Source of the DNA: Miltoncostaea oceani
GTDB lineage: Bacteria > Actinomycetota > Thermoleophilia > Miltoncostaeales > Miltoncostaeaceae
DNA length: 64,000 bases
Reading direction: 5' to 3'
Assembly (NCBI RefSeq): GCF_018141545.1
Contig: NZ_CP064356.1
Location: forward strand, 620,001-684,000
The notes beneath the pieces were generated by a model that saw only the letters and a list, made by a program, of their open reading frames with translations, did not search any database and was not told the origin of the DNA. Every line of letters starts with the position of its first letter. Position 1 is the first letter of the stretch. The position numbers were made by a program, and so were the translations under genes. Of this stretch, positions 1 to 12,434 are shown one piece after another.

Positions 1-315
1 GCGGGCCATCACGCCGATCACGAGCCCGCCCGCGACCGGGATCAGGATGCTCCACGGCCCGCGCACGGTCGGGTCGGGCGGGGTGAGCGTCGTGCTCCAG
101 CGCCCGGCGTAGCAGAGGTTCGAGATCAGCGCGATCAGGTCCAGCAGCCCGAGCGCCACCACCGCGACCGCCGCCCCGATGACTGCGGCGATCAGCCCGA
201 TCCGCACCAGGTCCGGTGTCGCGGTGAAGTCACCCTGCGCCCGCTCGGGACCGTCGGTCGCCCGCAGGTCGGGAATCGCGACGCCGTCATCGGGAAGCGG
301 GCGCGGGCGGGCCAT
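1..315 (-). CDS. ClC-family chloride channel, N-terminal fragment
   Basis: The first 105 codons of a gene that runs off the left edge. After a polar N-terminus there is a hydrophobic helix (about residues 40-65, rich in VIGAAVAVVALGLLDLI). An aromatic NLCYAGRW segment follows, then GPWSILIPVAGGLVIGVMAR. This order (helix B, then GPW..IP..GGL..G..AR) is typical of the start of ClC chloride channels or H+/Cl- antiporters of the inner membrane. The ATG at 315 lies only 7 bases from a TATAGT -10 box (322-327), so the transcript is probably leaderless. The selectivity filter lies outside the window, so transporter type cannot be decided. Confidence 0.75.
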   Translation of the reverse strand, partial: MARPRPLPDDGVAIPDLRATDGPERAQGDFTATPDLVRIGLIAAVIGAAVAVVALGLLDLIALISNLCYAGRWSTTLTPPDPTVRGPWSILIPVAGGLVIGVMAR

Positions 316-321
316 CGCGGC

Positions 322-341
322 ACTATAGATCGTATTGCGAT
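322..341 (-). promoter_or_regulatory. -10 box plus 17-bp operator-like repeat, copy 1
   Basis: Read on the minus strand, an imperfect palindrome ATCGCAATACGAT (329-341) is followed directly by a TATAGT -10 box (322-327) and then the ClC start codon. The same 17-bp word (325-341; consensus atagatcgtaWtRcgat on the plus strand) recurs at 661-677 before the next gene. A repressor bound here would cover the -35/-10 spacer. Confidence 0.6.
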
Positions 342-385
342 ATTTCTTTCGCGACCTGTCCGCCGGTCCCCGGACGCAGGGACGC

Positions 386-634
386 TCAGGCGGCGTCCTC
401 GGGATCCTCGCGGACCACCCGTCCGAGGGCCTGCCCGCCCGACTCCTCGCGCACCACCCGGCCCAGCCGTTTCGTGGTGGGCTCGAGCGGGTCGGGAAGC
501 ACCCGGCCACGGGCGGCGGGCCGCTCCGCGGGATCGCCGCGGACCACGCGGCCGATGACGTCCACGTCCTGGCCGGGGTCGGGGTGCCCAGCCGGGATGC
601 GGCGGTCCCCGCGGGCGTCGTCGTCGTCGGTCAT
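386..634 (-). CDS. Small acidic hypothetical protein
   Basis: An 82-residue protein beginning MTDDDDARGDRR. I do not recognise a family. It contains three similar short segments (IGRVVRGD, LGRVVREE, LGRVVRED), so it looks internally repetitive. It has no membrane segment or signal peptide. The ATG at 634 has a strong ribosome binding site (GAGGAGGAGCG). The promoter carries the same operator-like repeat as the ClC gene, so the two are probably co-regulated. The reading frame stays open upstream, but that extension has no start with a comparable binding site. Confidence 0.6.
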   Translation of the reverse strand: MTDDDDARGDRRIPAGHPDPGQDVDVIGRVVRGDPAERPAARGRVLPDPLEPTTKRLGRVVREESGGQALGRVVREDPEDAA

Positions 635-657
635 CGCTCCTCCTCGAAGCTTCGCCG

Positions 658-677
658 AGAATAGATCGTAATACGAT
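658..677 (-). promoter_or_regulatory. -10 box plus 17-bp operator-like repeat, copy 2
   Basis: On the minus strand the near-perfect palindrome ATCGTATTACGAT (665-677) lies just upstream of TATTCT (658-663), a plausible -10 box, and 31 bases from the ATG at 634. Seventeen bases (661-677) match copy 1 at 325-341 except at two positions. Both copies hold the same position relative to the -10 box, which argues for one shared regulator. Confidence 0.55.
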
Positions 678-809
678 GTTGCGGTGGCGGCAAGGGAGGG
701 CAGGCGCGCGACGGCGCTCGCCTCCAGGGATTCGGACCTCTGGATCGCGGCGCGCAGGCCACGGCCGACCCGCGCGGTCGGTCGAAGCCGCGATCGGGCC
801 AACGGACGA

Positions 810-852
810 TGGGCCGTGTCGGGCTCGAACCGACGACCTTGGGATTAAAAGT
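810..852 (-). repeat. Detached 3' half of a tRNA-Lys gene at the left att site
   Basis: Read on the minus strand this is the 3' part of a tRNA: ACTTTTAATCCC of the anticodon arm, the variable loop, a T-arm with stem GTCGG/CCGAC around TTCGAGC, the acceptor strand ACGGCCC and the discriminator A. The D-arm and 5' half are missing. The 18 bases at 835-852 are identical to the intact tRNA-Lys at 48677-48694. The T-arm stem differs from the intact gene (CTGGG/CCCAG) but remains perfectly paired. This is probably the host's original 3' half, pushed aside when the ICE inserted. Confidence 0.75.
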
Positions 853-961
853 AGCCGCGGTCCGTCTCTGGCCGTCTCGTGGCGCCTCGGGCACCGCGGT
901 TCCCTGCGGCGTTTCGTGGTCGCGGGTCGCCCGGCCCTCTCGGGCCGTCTCTGCCCGTCTC

Positions 962-980
962 GTTCCCACCCTGTTCCCAC
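962..980 (+). promoter_or_regulatory. Left-end paired GTTCCCAC sites, candidate integrase arm sites
   Basis: Two copies of GTTCCCAC (962-969 and 973-980), 11 bases apart, lie about 110 bases inside the left att core. The same octamer pair occurs inside the right end (48559-48566 and 48571-48578). Tyrosine integrases bind such short direct repeats (arm-type sites) flanking the core. Binding here is inferred. Confidence 0.5.
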
Positions 981-992
981 CTCGGCGGGCCG

Positions 993-1967
993 ATGAGTGC
1001 GCTGGAGCTGGTGCCAACCCCGCGCGATCCTGCTCTCCGCGCCCTCCTGGAGCGAGGTCTCGCCCAGGCGCACGCCCGCGAGGCGGCGGCGCCCCCGGAG
1101 GCGGCGCCTGAGCAGGTAGAACCCGCTTCCAAGCCCACGGTCCGGCCTATCCCGCGCACGCTCGGCCTCGCCTCCGACCGGGCGTGCGTCGAATCCAACC
1201 TCGCCCGCAAAGGGCTCTGGCGTTCGGGCACGACCAGCGGCGGGGAGCTCGTGCGCCTCCTCGATGCCACCGACCAGCTCGGGACCGTCCAGCGCGTCGA
1301 CGCCGGGCCTCCCCTCGGCGCTCTCGCGTTCGACGTCGTTGTCTGGGCTTGCAGCCGCTGGCGTGAACTCGGGCAGGCCGGTGAGCGTCACGTTCCCTTC
1401 ACTCTCGAGGTCATGGCCACCAACCTCGGCTGGCGGAAGGGCGGCGGTGCCTCCGCTGAGCTTGCGCGGGTGCTCGACACCCTGCGCGGCGCAACCTTCC
1501 GGGCACGGGTCTACAACGCCCGCCTGCAGGAGACGCGGATCGACACCTTCGGCCTCATCGACCGCTGGGAGCGCGGCGAGCCGGACCGTTCCGGACGACC
1601 GGCCCGCGCCGGCTTCCTGGTCCTCGGCGACTGGCTGCACGAGCAGCTCGCGCGCAAGCACGTCACCTTCGTGAACTGGTCAGAGCTCCGCGCGCTGTCG
1701 AGCGGCACCGCCCGCCGCCTCCTCGTCTACCTGGAGGCCGAGCGCTTCACCGGTCCCACGTGGCGCCGGACGATTGACGACACTCTGTTGACGACGCTCG
1801 GCATCGTCGCTGCCAAGCCATGCCACCAGCGCGCCACCCTTCGGCGCGCCGCAATCGAGGTCACGCGAGCCGAGAACCGCTACCTCAGCGTTGGCGTCGA
1901 GCCCGGCAACCAGCGGGGCGTCCATGTCCTGAATGCGCGCCGCCGCAACAGCGCGGCCGACCGGTGA
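993..1967 (+). CDS. RepA-like plasmid replication initiator
   Basis: A 324-residue protein resembling the replication initiator protein A (RPA) family. The visible pattern is FDVVVWACSRW, then VPFTLEVMATNLGW, then a central LARVLDTLRGATFRARV stretch. After that come FGLIDRW, a FLVLGDWLHEQL strand-helix, then VTFVNWSELRALSSGTARRLLVYLEA near residue 245. In this family two winged-helix domains bind origin repeats. The N-terminal 70 residues are Pro/Ala-rich and probably flexible. The ATG at 993 gives the shortest credible form; an in-frame extension runs upstream to 879. It is the first gene inside the left end, so the excised element may replicate. No iteron array is obvious nearby. Confidence 0.65.
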   Translation: MSALELVPTPRDPALRALLERGLAQAHAREAAAPPEAAPEQVEPASKPTVRPIPRTLGLASDRACVESNLARKGLWRSGTTSGGELVRLLDATDQLGTVQRVDAGPPLGALAFDVVVWACSRWRELGQAGERHVPFTLEVMATNLGWRKGGGASAELARVLDTLRGATFRARVYNARLQETRIDTFGLIDRWERGEPDRSGRPARAGFLVLGDWLHEQLARKHVTFVNWSELRALSSGTARRLLVYLEAERFTGPTWRRTIDDTLLTTLGIVAAKPCHQRATLRRAAIEVTRAENRYLSVGVEPGNQRGVHVLNARRRNSAADR

Positions 1968-2242
1968 CCAGGGCAGCTCGTGCGATCGAACTCGGCCCGG
2001 TAGGCGTCGATCTTGGCGTGGCCTCTACCGCCGCAGTCACTGCGATCGGGCGGGGCAGGGGAGACGGTCGACCCGGGAAGGTCGTGCGATGGAACCGGGG
2101 CAGTCGAGGCGATACATCTTCCGCGGAAACCCTGGAAATCTCGCGGAGAGCGGGGCGCCAGTCCGGAAGAGTCCGAAGACATCAGTCACGGCGGCGGCCC
2201 CTCTCGGGCCGCCCGCGTATCCGGAACCGGACTCCTGCCTGG

Positions 2243-5569
<3,327 letters not shown>

Positions 5570-5603
5570 CGTCAGGTCTCCTCGCTCGATGCAGCGGCCA
5601 CGG

Positions 5604-8408
5604 TCACCCTTCCCCGAGGTCGAAGGAGGCCTGCTCGCCGGGGCTCGTCGGCATCTCGCGGGAGGCCTGCACGATGTCGGGCCACGCCGTCGCCGCGGTG
5701 TTGAACGCGAGGGCGTCTTTGGTCCAGCCGTTACGCTCGGCGATCGAGAACAGCAGGAAGGCCAACTCCTTGACCAGCTCGACATCGATGGCGCCGTCGG
5801 GGCGCTCGCGGACCTCAGCGAGGAAGGCGCCCGCGGCCGGCACCCCGCCGCGCTCGAGCGAGGCAATCAGGTGGTGCAGCACCTCCCACACACCGACGCG
5901 ATCGTCGGCCCGTACGTCGTAGTCCTCGGGAAGGTCTGCTGGCGACAGCAAAGTGACCTTGTTCGCCGCGCTGCTCAGGATGCCCTCGCGCTTAACCGTC
6001 TCGACCGCCGTGTTTCGCGCCCGGGCCATGTTGTCGGCCTCCCCGAACTGTCCCGTCGCGTAGCCGTGCTGCCGGTACCAGGCGATCGCGAAGCGCGTAG
6101 AGGCGTCGAAGTCGCCTTCCTGCTCGTTGAGCACTTCGTCAAGGATCTCGTTGATCCGGGCGAGCGCGGCGCGAACGGGCATCGGGCTGCCGTCGCTTTC
6201 GATCACTTTCGCGTAGCGCGAGAAGACCGCCATCCCCGGGCCGATGGCTGCCTGTGGCAGATCGACCGGGGCGATTGCTCCCTGCTGGAGCCTGCGCAGG
6301 GCGTCAGGCAGTTCGTCGCGCAGCGCTGCGATGAGGCCGCGGCGGTCGATCGTCGGCGCGTCGTCGGGGCGCGGGCGGAGGGTCAGGACAATCGACGAGG
6401 CAAGGGCGTTGGTCCCAACTGACAGCATCCTCCCACCGCGCTCGCTGCGCATCGGCCATGTTGCGGTGATCCTCCAGCCCGAGCGGATCATCCCGTCTAG
6501 CAGCGTCTCCCACCCCGTCGACGCCGCGCCGTCATCGCCAACAGCGGACTGCTTGAATGCGTAATAAACGGTGATTGGAAAGTCAGCGATGACCGCGTCA
6601 CGTGCGCGCGCAAAGACACGCCGGAAACCATCTTCAAAGAACTCTTTGGCGCGGTCACTGCCGTTGTGGCGGTAAGGGTTCGCCACGAGTTCTTCGGCCT
6701 TCGGCACAAGCATGGTGCTCAAGAGGCTGGGATGCACCTCCCGGAGCGAGCGGCGCAGCCATACATAGAAGAAATCTGAGAGGTCCGAGTAGCCGATGTT
6801 GTCGTAGTACGGCGGGTCGGTTGCAATGACAGCAGGCACGAAGTCATGACTAGCAGCATCCTGCTGAGTGACCGTCGGTGCTGGGCCGTTGGCAGGGACG
6901 GCAGCCACGGCACTCGCGATCCAGTCGAAATGACCAACGACATTGCCTACCGAGTTCGAAAATGGGTTGATCTCAACGTAGTCCCAAACCATCGGTAGGG
7001 CCTGGCGGGCGAAGGTGTCGCGAACCCCCTCGATCTGCGGAATCCAGCTGCAGACAGAAGACAACCAGTCGGCAAGCTTGGATCCCAGGTGCCCGAGATA
7101 CGTCGCGATGGCATCGGCGTAGGCCTCGGCATCGGCGCCGCCCGATTCGAGGCGGTCGCCTGGCGGCGCGCCGGCCGCGAGTGCGTCGCTCAGCACGTGC
7201 CCCCGCGCCTCCATCACGAGGTCGCTGAAGGTCGTCAGCGCCAGGAGCTGGCGGTTCGTGAACAAGTCCGCGAACGCGGTCAGGCCGTATGCCGGCGGCG
7301 AGAACCAGCGGGGGTTGGTCGAGAGATCGCCGTCGACGGAGTCTTCTGGGCGCGGCACGAGAGCCGCGTCGTGCTGCTCAAGCGTCGGTGCGACATAGAG
7401 ACGCCGCCGTTTACCCTCTGCAACGACAGCGAGCAGATGCTGGCCCATGCGCCCGGCCAGGGCCTCGCTTCGGACGTAATCGACGTTTGCAACGCTCCCG
7501 CAGGCCACGCAAACACCGCCGCGCCTGCCGTCCATGGTGCCGTCCACCTCTGGCCCCGTGGCCGCGTGTTCGATCTCGAACTCGACCCGCTTCCTGCTCG
7601 GATGCTTGGAGTCCGGCACGACGACCGGCCGGATCCAGGCCTCCTTGCCCTTCTTCTTGCCGAGCCACCACGACCGCACGAGGGGCATCTCGATGCCGCA
7701 CGCCGGGTTCGGGCAGGTGACCGTCCGCGCCCAGATCCAGGCGATCACAGTCGCCTTCGTGCCGTCCGCCAAGGTGGCCTTCGGGTAGTGGCGGCCGATG
7801 CGCCTCCCGGCTTCATCGCGCATCCAAAGCCCGTAGGCGCGAATGTCGGCGGCAAGCCCTGTCGCACCCTCCCAGGCCATACGCTCCTCGACCAACCCAG
7901 GGAAAACGGGTGGGCGGCCCGCGAACTTCGGCGGGATCTCGATCAGCGCCTTATTGATCAGCACCGCGACGGGGTTGAGGTCGGAGGCGTGCGCTTCCAG
8001 GCCCAGGCGCTGGGCCTCTAGCGGGATCGAGCCGCCGCCGGCGAAGGGGTCGAGGATCGGCGGCGGATTTCCTCCCGTCGATCGCAGGATCTCAGCATGC
8101 GCCTCCGCCATTAGCGTCTGGTCGCGCGTGTTCTCCCATGTTGCCAGTCGCTCGATCAGCTTGTGCAGCCGCGCGCGCTCGACCCGTTGCGACTCTTCGG
8201 TCGGAAACTGTTCGGGGAGCGATGACGGGTCATCGACAAGCTGTGCGAATAGGACGGCCCGTGCGGCGGCGAGCGGGCGTCGCGCCCACCATAGGTGAAG
8301 CGTCGCGGGATGACCTTTTCGCGGGACCGACTTCTCATGCGCAGACTCACGGTTGATCGCTTCTAGCGGCAGCGCTACCTCAATCAGCTTGCGCATTGGT
8401 GCGGTCAC
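5604..8408 (-). CDS. DUF1156-type adenine-specific DNA methyltransferase with zinc ribbon
   Basis: A 934-residue protein of the COG1743/DUF1156 type. The N-terminus (KSVPRKGHPATLHLWWARRPLAAAR) is the DUF1156 hallmark. The SAM-binding motif I is LDPFAGGGS (119-127), followed by SDLNPVAV. Four cysteines in CPNPAC and CVAC (C232, C237, C300, C303) form a candidate zinc ribbon. The catalytic motif IV is TDPPYYDN (DPPY at 531-534), the amino-methylase type. A GTG at 8408 with GGGAAAGG upstream is taken as start; an ATG four codons later is possible. It probably marks self DNA with N6-methyladenine, in one operon with the ATPase and, 158 bases upstream, the helicase. BREX type 3 uses a related methylase, but no PglZ is present here. 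Confidence 0.85.
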   Translation of the reverse strand: MTAPMRKLIEVALPLEAINRESAHEKSVPRKGHPATLHLWWARRPLAAARAVLFAQLVDDPSSLPEQFPTEESQRVERARLHKLIERLATWENTRDQTLMAEAHAEILRSTGGNPPPILDPFAGGGSIPLEAQRLGLEAHASDLNPVAVLINKALIEIPPKFAGRPPVFPGLVEERMAWEGATGLAADIRAYGLWMRDEAGRRIGRHYPKATLADGTKATVIAWIWARTVTCPNPACGIEMPLVRSWWLGKKKGKEAWIRPVVVPDSKHPSRKRVEFEIEHAATGPEVDGTMDGRRGGVCVACGSVANVDYVRSEALAGRMGQHLLAVVAEGKRRRLYVAPTLEQHDAALVPRPEDSVDGDLSTNPRWFSPPAYGLTAFADLFTNRQLLALTTFSDLVMEARGHVLSDALAAGAPPGDRLESGGADAEAYADAIATYLGHLGSKLADWLSSVCSWIPQIEGVRDTFARQALPMVWDYVEINPFSNSVGNVVGHFDWIASAVAAVPANGPAPTVTQQDAASHDFVPAVIATDPPYYDNIGYSDLSDFFYVWLRRSLREVHPSLLSTMLVPKAEELVANPYRHNGSDRAKEFFEDGFRRVFARARDAVIADFPITVYYAFKQSAVGDDGAASTGWETLLDGMIRSGWRITATWPMRSERGGRMLSVGTNALASSIVLTLRPRPDDAPTIDRRGLIAALRDELPDALRRLQQGAIAPVDLPQAAIGPGMAVFSRYAKVIESDGSPMPVRAALARINEILDEVLNEQEGDFDASTRFAIAWYRQHGYATGQFGEADNMARARNTAVETVKREGILSSAANKVTLLSPADLPEDYDVRADDRVGVWEVLHHLIASLERGGVPAAGAFLAEVRERPDGAIDVELVKELAFLLFSIAERNGWTKDALAFNTAATAWPDIVQASREMPTSPGEQASFDLGEG

Positions 8409-8566
8409 GTGACCTTTCCCATCGTCCCAAACCCGACTGGATTGCGTGGCGGGACCCTCTCCATAACTGTGCGGTCCGGCCGCATAACCCTGAGGAACCG
8501 AATGAATACTGACATCTCAGGCATTCCACCCGCTCCCATAACTGGGCCATATTCGCCATACGACCA

Positions 8567-11500
8567 TCAGAAGGGCTTCCGCCCGCGAGCCCACATCATG
8601 TCCCAGTCGCCCCGGTGGCCGGTGGCGGCGAAGCTGCCGGCGTCGAAGCCACCGAACGGGCTCTCCACGTAGCACACCTCGTCGTGCTGGGGGCCGCGGG
8701 AGTCCACGCAGACCAGAGCCAGGCGATAGTGGGGCGCGCTGTTGAGCGCCGTGAGTACCTCGTTGTGGGTGACGTAGAAGTCGTCGGCCCCTGCGAGGCG
8801 AGCCTTCACCTCGATGCGGATCGGATCCTCGCCCGCTCGCCGCGAGAGAACGTCGAAGCCCGGATTGTTGAACGCCTGCTCCACCGGCACCCGCCCGAGT
8901 GCACGCTCGGCGGCCAATACCCGCTCCACGCCACGGCGCTCCACCTCCTTAGTGGAGACCGCGTGCACCGGCGCGTCGGCGGGCAGCTCGGACTCGACGG
9001 CGTCCAGAGGCAGCACCAGCGCAGCGGTCACGATCCGCGGCGAGGTGGCCTGCATCTCGAGCTGGCGATCGAGGAGTTCCATGCGGGCCGTGAGCCGGCG
9101 GTCGAGGTCGGCTGCCTTCTCCAGCAGGCTCGCCTCGCCCTCGCGGGGCTTCTTGCCGTTCCGCTCCTGCTCCGCGGCGGCGATCGCCTCGGCGATCAAC
9201 CGCTCGCGCTCCTGCGCCAGCCGTCGCTCAACCTGATCGCGCAAACGCCGCAGCTCGGCTTCTCGGCGTTTCGTCACCTCGGTGACGAACCCGGGAAGCT
9301 CGTTGGCGATGACCCAGCTGGCGGCGGAGTCCTCGGCACCCGTCAACCAGGGAAGGCGCCGCGAGCGGTCCACGGCGTCGACGGGCGGAGCCGCGACGCA
9401 GTCGAGGTAGGGCGCGGGCCCGGCTGCCTCGACGCCGCCGGACGCGTCGATGTAGGCGTAGGCAAAGCGCTTCGAGATGGAGGCCTCTGTGGCATCGACG
9501 ACCTCCTGAACGACCCCAACCAACAGCCGCGGCTCCTGAACGTCGGGTGACACGAGCACGGTGCCGCGCTCGAGCGCTGGCCGTAGGCGCTTGAGCGTCT
9601 CGTCGATGACCGCGTCGTGCAGGGGATGGCCTGGCGCGAGGAGCGCGGCGCGAGCGCCGACATCCTCCTCGAGGTCGTCGATATCGAAGGTCACTCGCTC
9701 GTAGCGGGTCGCGACGGGCCCGCGTGCGGCCGCCCGCACCCGGGCCGGGACGTGGGTGATCTCGAAGCGACCGCGCTCGCGTCGCCGTATGCGCCCGCCC
9801 AGTCCGGCGAACGCTGAGCGGAACGCCCCCTCGATGTAGTGCGGTTGGAGCCGGCGCGCCCGAGCCTCGTCCATCAGCTCGCGGAGTCCCGCGATGTCCA
9901 CGGCGGCCAACGCGTCGGACGCGAGCGCCTCCTCGGCGAGCATCTCGGTGATGCCGTGGGCCACGCTCGCGTCTATCACCCGCTCCATGCCGGCGCGCGT
10001 CTCGGGCAGGTCGCCGTAGCGGATCGCCTCGATCAGCAGGTCGCGCAGCGGTCGCTCCGTGAAAGCGACGCCGAGCACGTCGAACACTTTGCCGCCATAG
10101 GCTTTGCGCTGCTCCTCGATCTTGCTGAGCAGCCGCACGAAGACCTCGCCCTCGCGCGTGTTGTCGGCGACCAGGTTCCATAGGCGGCAGACCTCGCGCT
10201 GGCCGATACGGTGGATGCGCCCGAACCGCTGCTCGATGCGGTTCGGGTTCCACGGCAGGTCGTAGTTGACCATCAGGTGCGCGGCCTGAAGGTTGAGGCC
10301 CTCGCCGGCGGCGTCGGTGGCGAGGAGCACCTGGCAATCCGGGTTGCGCGTGAACTCCTCGGTGATCCGGCGGCGCTCGGCGCGGCGGACCCCGCCGTGG
10401 ATCGCTCTGACGGCCCCCGGCCGACTCAGGAGGACCGCGATGCGCCGCGCGAGGTAGTCGAGGGTGTCGCGATGCTCGGTGAAGACGATGAGCTTGCGCC
10501 GCTCGCCCGCCTGGGAGGTGGCGAGGGTGTTGTCCTCGAGGATCGTGCGAAGCTCGGCCCACTTGCGATCAGCCTGCGAGTTGCGGACACGCTCGGCCGC
10601 GACGATGAGCAGCCGCAGGTCGATCAACTCGCTATCGAGCTCCTCGACTGTACGCGCGGCCGTCGCGGCGTCCACGAGTTCGTCCTCGATCTGCTCGAGT
10701 TCCTCAGCCGAGAACTCATCGTCGTCGAGCTCGTCGAGGCCGCCAACCAGGTCGACGCTCGGCGGCTCGGCGGCAGCACGGCCGTCGAGGAGGTCCTGCT
10801 TGCGACGCTCGAGGCGCACGGCGCGGCGCTCGAGGGAGCGGTAGATCGCCTCGGGGCTGGAGGCGAGCCTGCGCTGCAGGACGGTGAGCGCGAACCCGAC
10901 CGTGTTGCGGCGCTTCCCGTCGAGGGCGTCGGCGCGATTCATGCCCTCGCGCACATAGGTCGTGACCTGCTCGTAGAGCTCCTGCTCGAGTTCGTTGAGG
11001 CGGTAGGGGACCGTCTCGGCGATGCGCTCCGGGAAAAGGGGCGTGCCCTCGAAAGTAAGCAGGTCTTCCTTGACCATCCGCCGCATTAGGCCGGCCGTGT
11101 CGGCGTTGTGGATGCTCGCACGGTACCGCCCCTCGAAGCGGTCGCGGTCGAGCAGCGTGAGGAAGAGCTGGAAGTCCTCCTCCTTGCCGTTGTGCGGGGT
11201 GGCCGTCATGAGCAGGAGATGACGCGCCACGCCGCCCAGCAGCTCGCCGAGCTGGAAGCGCTTGGTCTTCTCCAGCTTGCCGCCGAACCAGTGGGCACCC
11301 ATTCGGTGGGCCTCGTCCACGATGACCAGGTCCCACTCCGACGCTTGCAAGGCATTGAGCAGCTCCTCGTTGCGTGCGAGCTGGTCCATGCGCGCGATGA
11401 CGAGCGGGTTTCTCTCGAACGCCGATACCCCGAAGGGGCCGTCGCCCATCTGGGGCGAGAGGATCTCGAACGCGAGGCCGAACTTCTGGAAGAGCTCGTC

Positions 11501-12001
11501 CTGCCACTGCTCCACGAGGCCGCCGGGCGCCACGATCAGGCAGCGTTTCACGTCCTCGCGCAGGAGCAGCTCCTTGGCGTAGAGCCCGGCCATGATCGTC
11601 TTGCCGGCGCCTGGATCGTCGGCGAGCAGGAAGCGCAGCGGCGTGCGCGGCAGCAGCTCGCCGTAGACGGCCCTGAGCTGGTGGGGCAGCGGGCGGATGT
11701 CTGAGGTGGTGACCGCGAGCATCGGGTCGAACAGTCCGGCGAGCGTGATGCGCTGACACTCCGCCACCAGCTTGAAGTCGCCAGCGTCGGCGTCGAAGGG
11801 CCTGGCCTCGGCGCGGGCGACGGAGAGTCTGGGTTCCGCGGATCGTCCGAGCACGCGCTGACCAAGACCGCCATCGGCAGTCTTGTAGGTCAGCTCGATG
11901 GCGTCGTCGCCGTGAGCCTGAACCTGGATAACCGTGACGCTCTGTCCGGGGACGACACCGGCGAGCCGCAAGCCGGGTTCGAGGTCTTCCAGTGTCGTCA
12001 C
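8567..12001 (-). CDS. SNF2-type helicase with C-terminal DUF3883 (PD-(D/E)xK-like) domain
   Basis: An 1144-residue superfamily 2 helicase. Motif I is DDPGAGKT (128-135), motif II is DEAH (229-232), and motif III is TATPHNG. Motif V (ATDAAGEGLNLQ) and motif VI (QRFGRIHRIGQ) follow in the second RecA lobe. A long Arg/Glu-rich coiled-coil stretch lies after residue 900. The last 100 residues (FNNPGFDVLSR, then IRIEVKAR, then FYVTHNEVLTAL) fit DUF3883, a member of the restriction-endonuclease-like fold with a D...ExK arrangement. Start is GTG at 12001. As the first gene of the helicase-methylase-ATPase set it is probably the DNA-translocating, possibly nucleolytic, part. Confidence 0.85.
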   Translation of the reverse strand: MTTLEDLEPGLRLAGVVPGQSVTVIQVQAHGDDAIELTYKTADGGLGQRVLGRSAEPRLSVARAEARPFDADAGDFKLVAECQRITLAGLFDPMLAVTTSDIRPLPHQLRAVYGELLPRTPLRFLLADDPGAGKTIMAGLYAKELLLREDVKRCLIVAPGGLVEQWQDELFQKFGLAFEILSPQMGDGPFGVSAFERNPLVIARMDQLARNEELLNALQASEWDLVIVDEAHRMGAHWFGGKLEKTKRFQLGELLGGVARHLLLMTATPHNGKEEDFQLFLTLLDRDRFEGRYRASIHNADTAGLMRRMVKEDLLTFEGTPLFPERIAETVPYRLNELEQELYEQVTTYVREGMNRADALDGKRRNTVGFALTVLQRRLASSPEAIYRSLERRAVRLERRKQDLLDGRAAAEPPSVDLVGGLDELDDDEFSAEELEQIEDELVDAATAARTVEELDSELIDLRLLIVAAERVRNSQADRKWAELRTILEDNTLATSQAGERRKLIVFTEHRDTLDYLARRIAVLLSRPGAVRAIHGGVRRAERRRITEEFTRNPDCQVLLATDAAGEGLNLQAAHLMVNYDLPWNPNRIEQRFGRIHRIGQREVCRLWNLVADNTREGEVFVRLLSKIEEQRKAYGGKVFDVLGVAFTERPLRDLLIEAIRYGDLPETRAGMERVIDASVAHGITEMLAEEALASDALAAVDIAGLRELMDEARARRLQPHYIEGAFRSAFAGLGGRIRRRERGRFEITHVPARVRAAARGPVATRYERVTFDIDDLEEDVGARAALLAPGHPLHDAVIDETLKRLRPALERGTVLVSPDVQEPRLLVGVVQEVVDATEASISKRFAYAYIDASGGVEAAGPAPYLDCVAAPPVDAVDRSRRLPWLTGAEDSAASWVIANELPGFVTEVTKRREAELRRLRDQVERRLAQERERLIAEAIAAAEQERNGKKPREGEASLLEKAADLDRRLTARMELLDRQLEMQATSPRIVTAALVLPLDAVESELPADAPVHAVSTKEVERRGVERVLAAERALGRVPVEQAFNNPGFDVLSRRAGEDPIRIEVKARLAGADDFYVTHNEVLTALNSAPHYRLALVCVDSRGPQHDEVCYVESPFGGFDAGSFAATGHRGDWDMMWARGRKPF

Positions 12002-12137
12002 GGTCGCGGTGCTGGTCGAATCACGCCTACCCGAGTCTCCTCACGCATGACCCGTCGTAGTTTCTTGGCGCTCGACGGAGGGAGAAGTGTAAGGAGTGCC
12101 TCGGCGGCTCCGGGTGACGCAGCCGTCGGGAGCGGGG

Positions 12138-12434
12138 TCACTTGAAGCGAGTGCCCTCGACCTGGGACCGAATCCGCGCCTCGAGCTTGGGGTCCAGGAA
12201 CAGCTCACGCAGGAGGGCCCTGATCACACGTTGAGCGTCGGTCTCCTCATCGGCCACCCAACGTCGGAGCGCCCGATGATCCTCCCGGTCGAGGTCGACG
12301 GTGATCCTGACGCGCTTTGGCCCTTGAGGAGGGCGCTCCTGGGTACTCGAACGCGAGGCCGCGTCCCGTCGCCCCGTGCCGGCGGCAGCCGAACGGAGCT
12401 GGGCCCGGAGATCCTTCGCGGAGCCTGGCGTCAT
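12138..12434 (-). CDS. Ribbon-helix-helix partner of ParA
   Basis: A 98-residue basic protein. The N-terminal 38 residues are disordered and Arg/Ser-rich. They are followed by KRVRITVDLDREDHRALRRWVADEETDAQRVIRALLREL, a beta strand plus two helices as in ribbon-helix-helix DNA-binding proteins. Its ATG overlaps the ParA stop (ATGA), so translation is coupled. In type Ib partition systems such a small protein (ParG-like) stimulates ParA and binds the centromere. That role here is inferred from position and fold. Confidence 0.65.
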   Translation of the reverse strand: MTPGSAKDLRAQLRSAAAGTGRRDAASRSSTQERPPQGPKRVRITVDLDREDHRALRRWVADEETDAQRVIRALLRELFLDPKLEARIRSQVEGTRFK

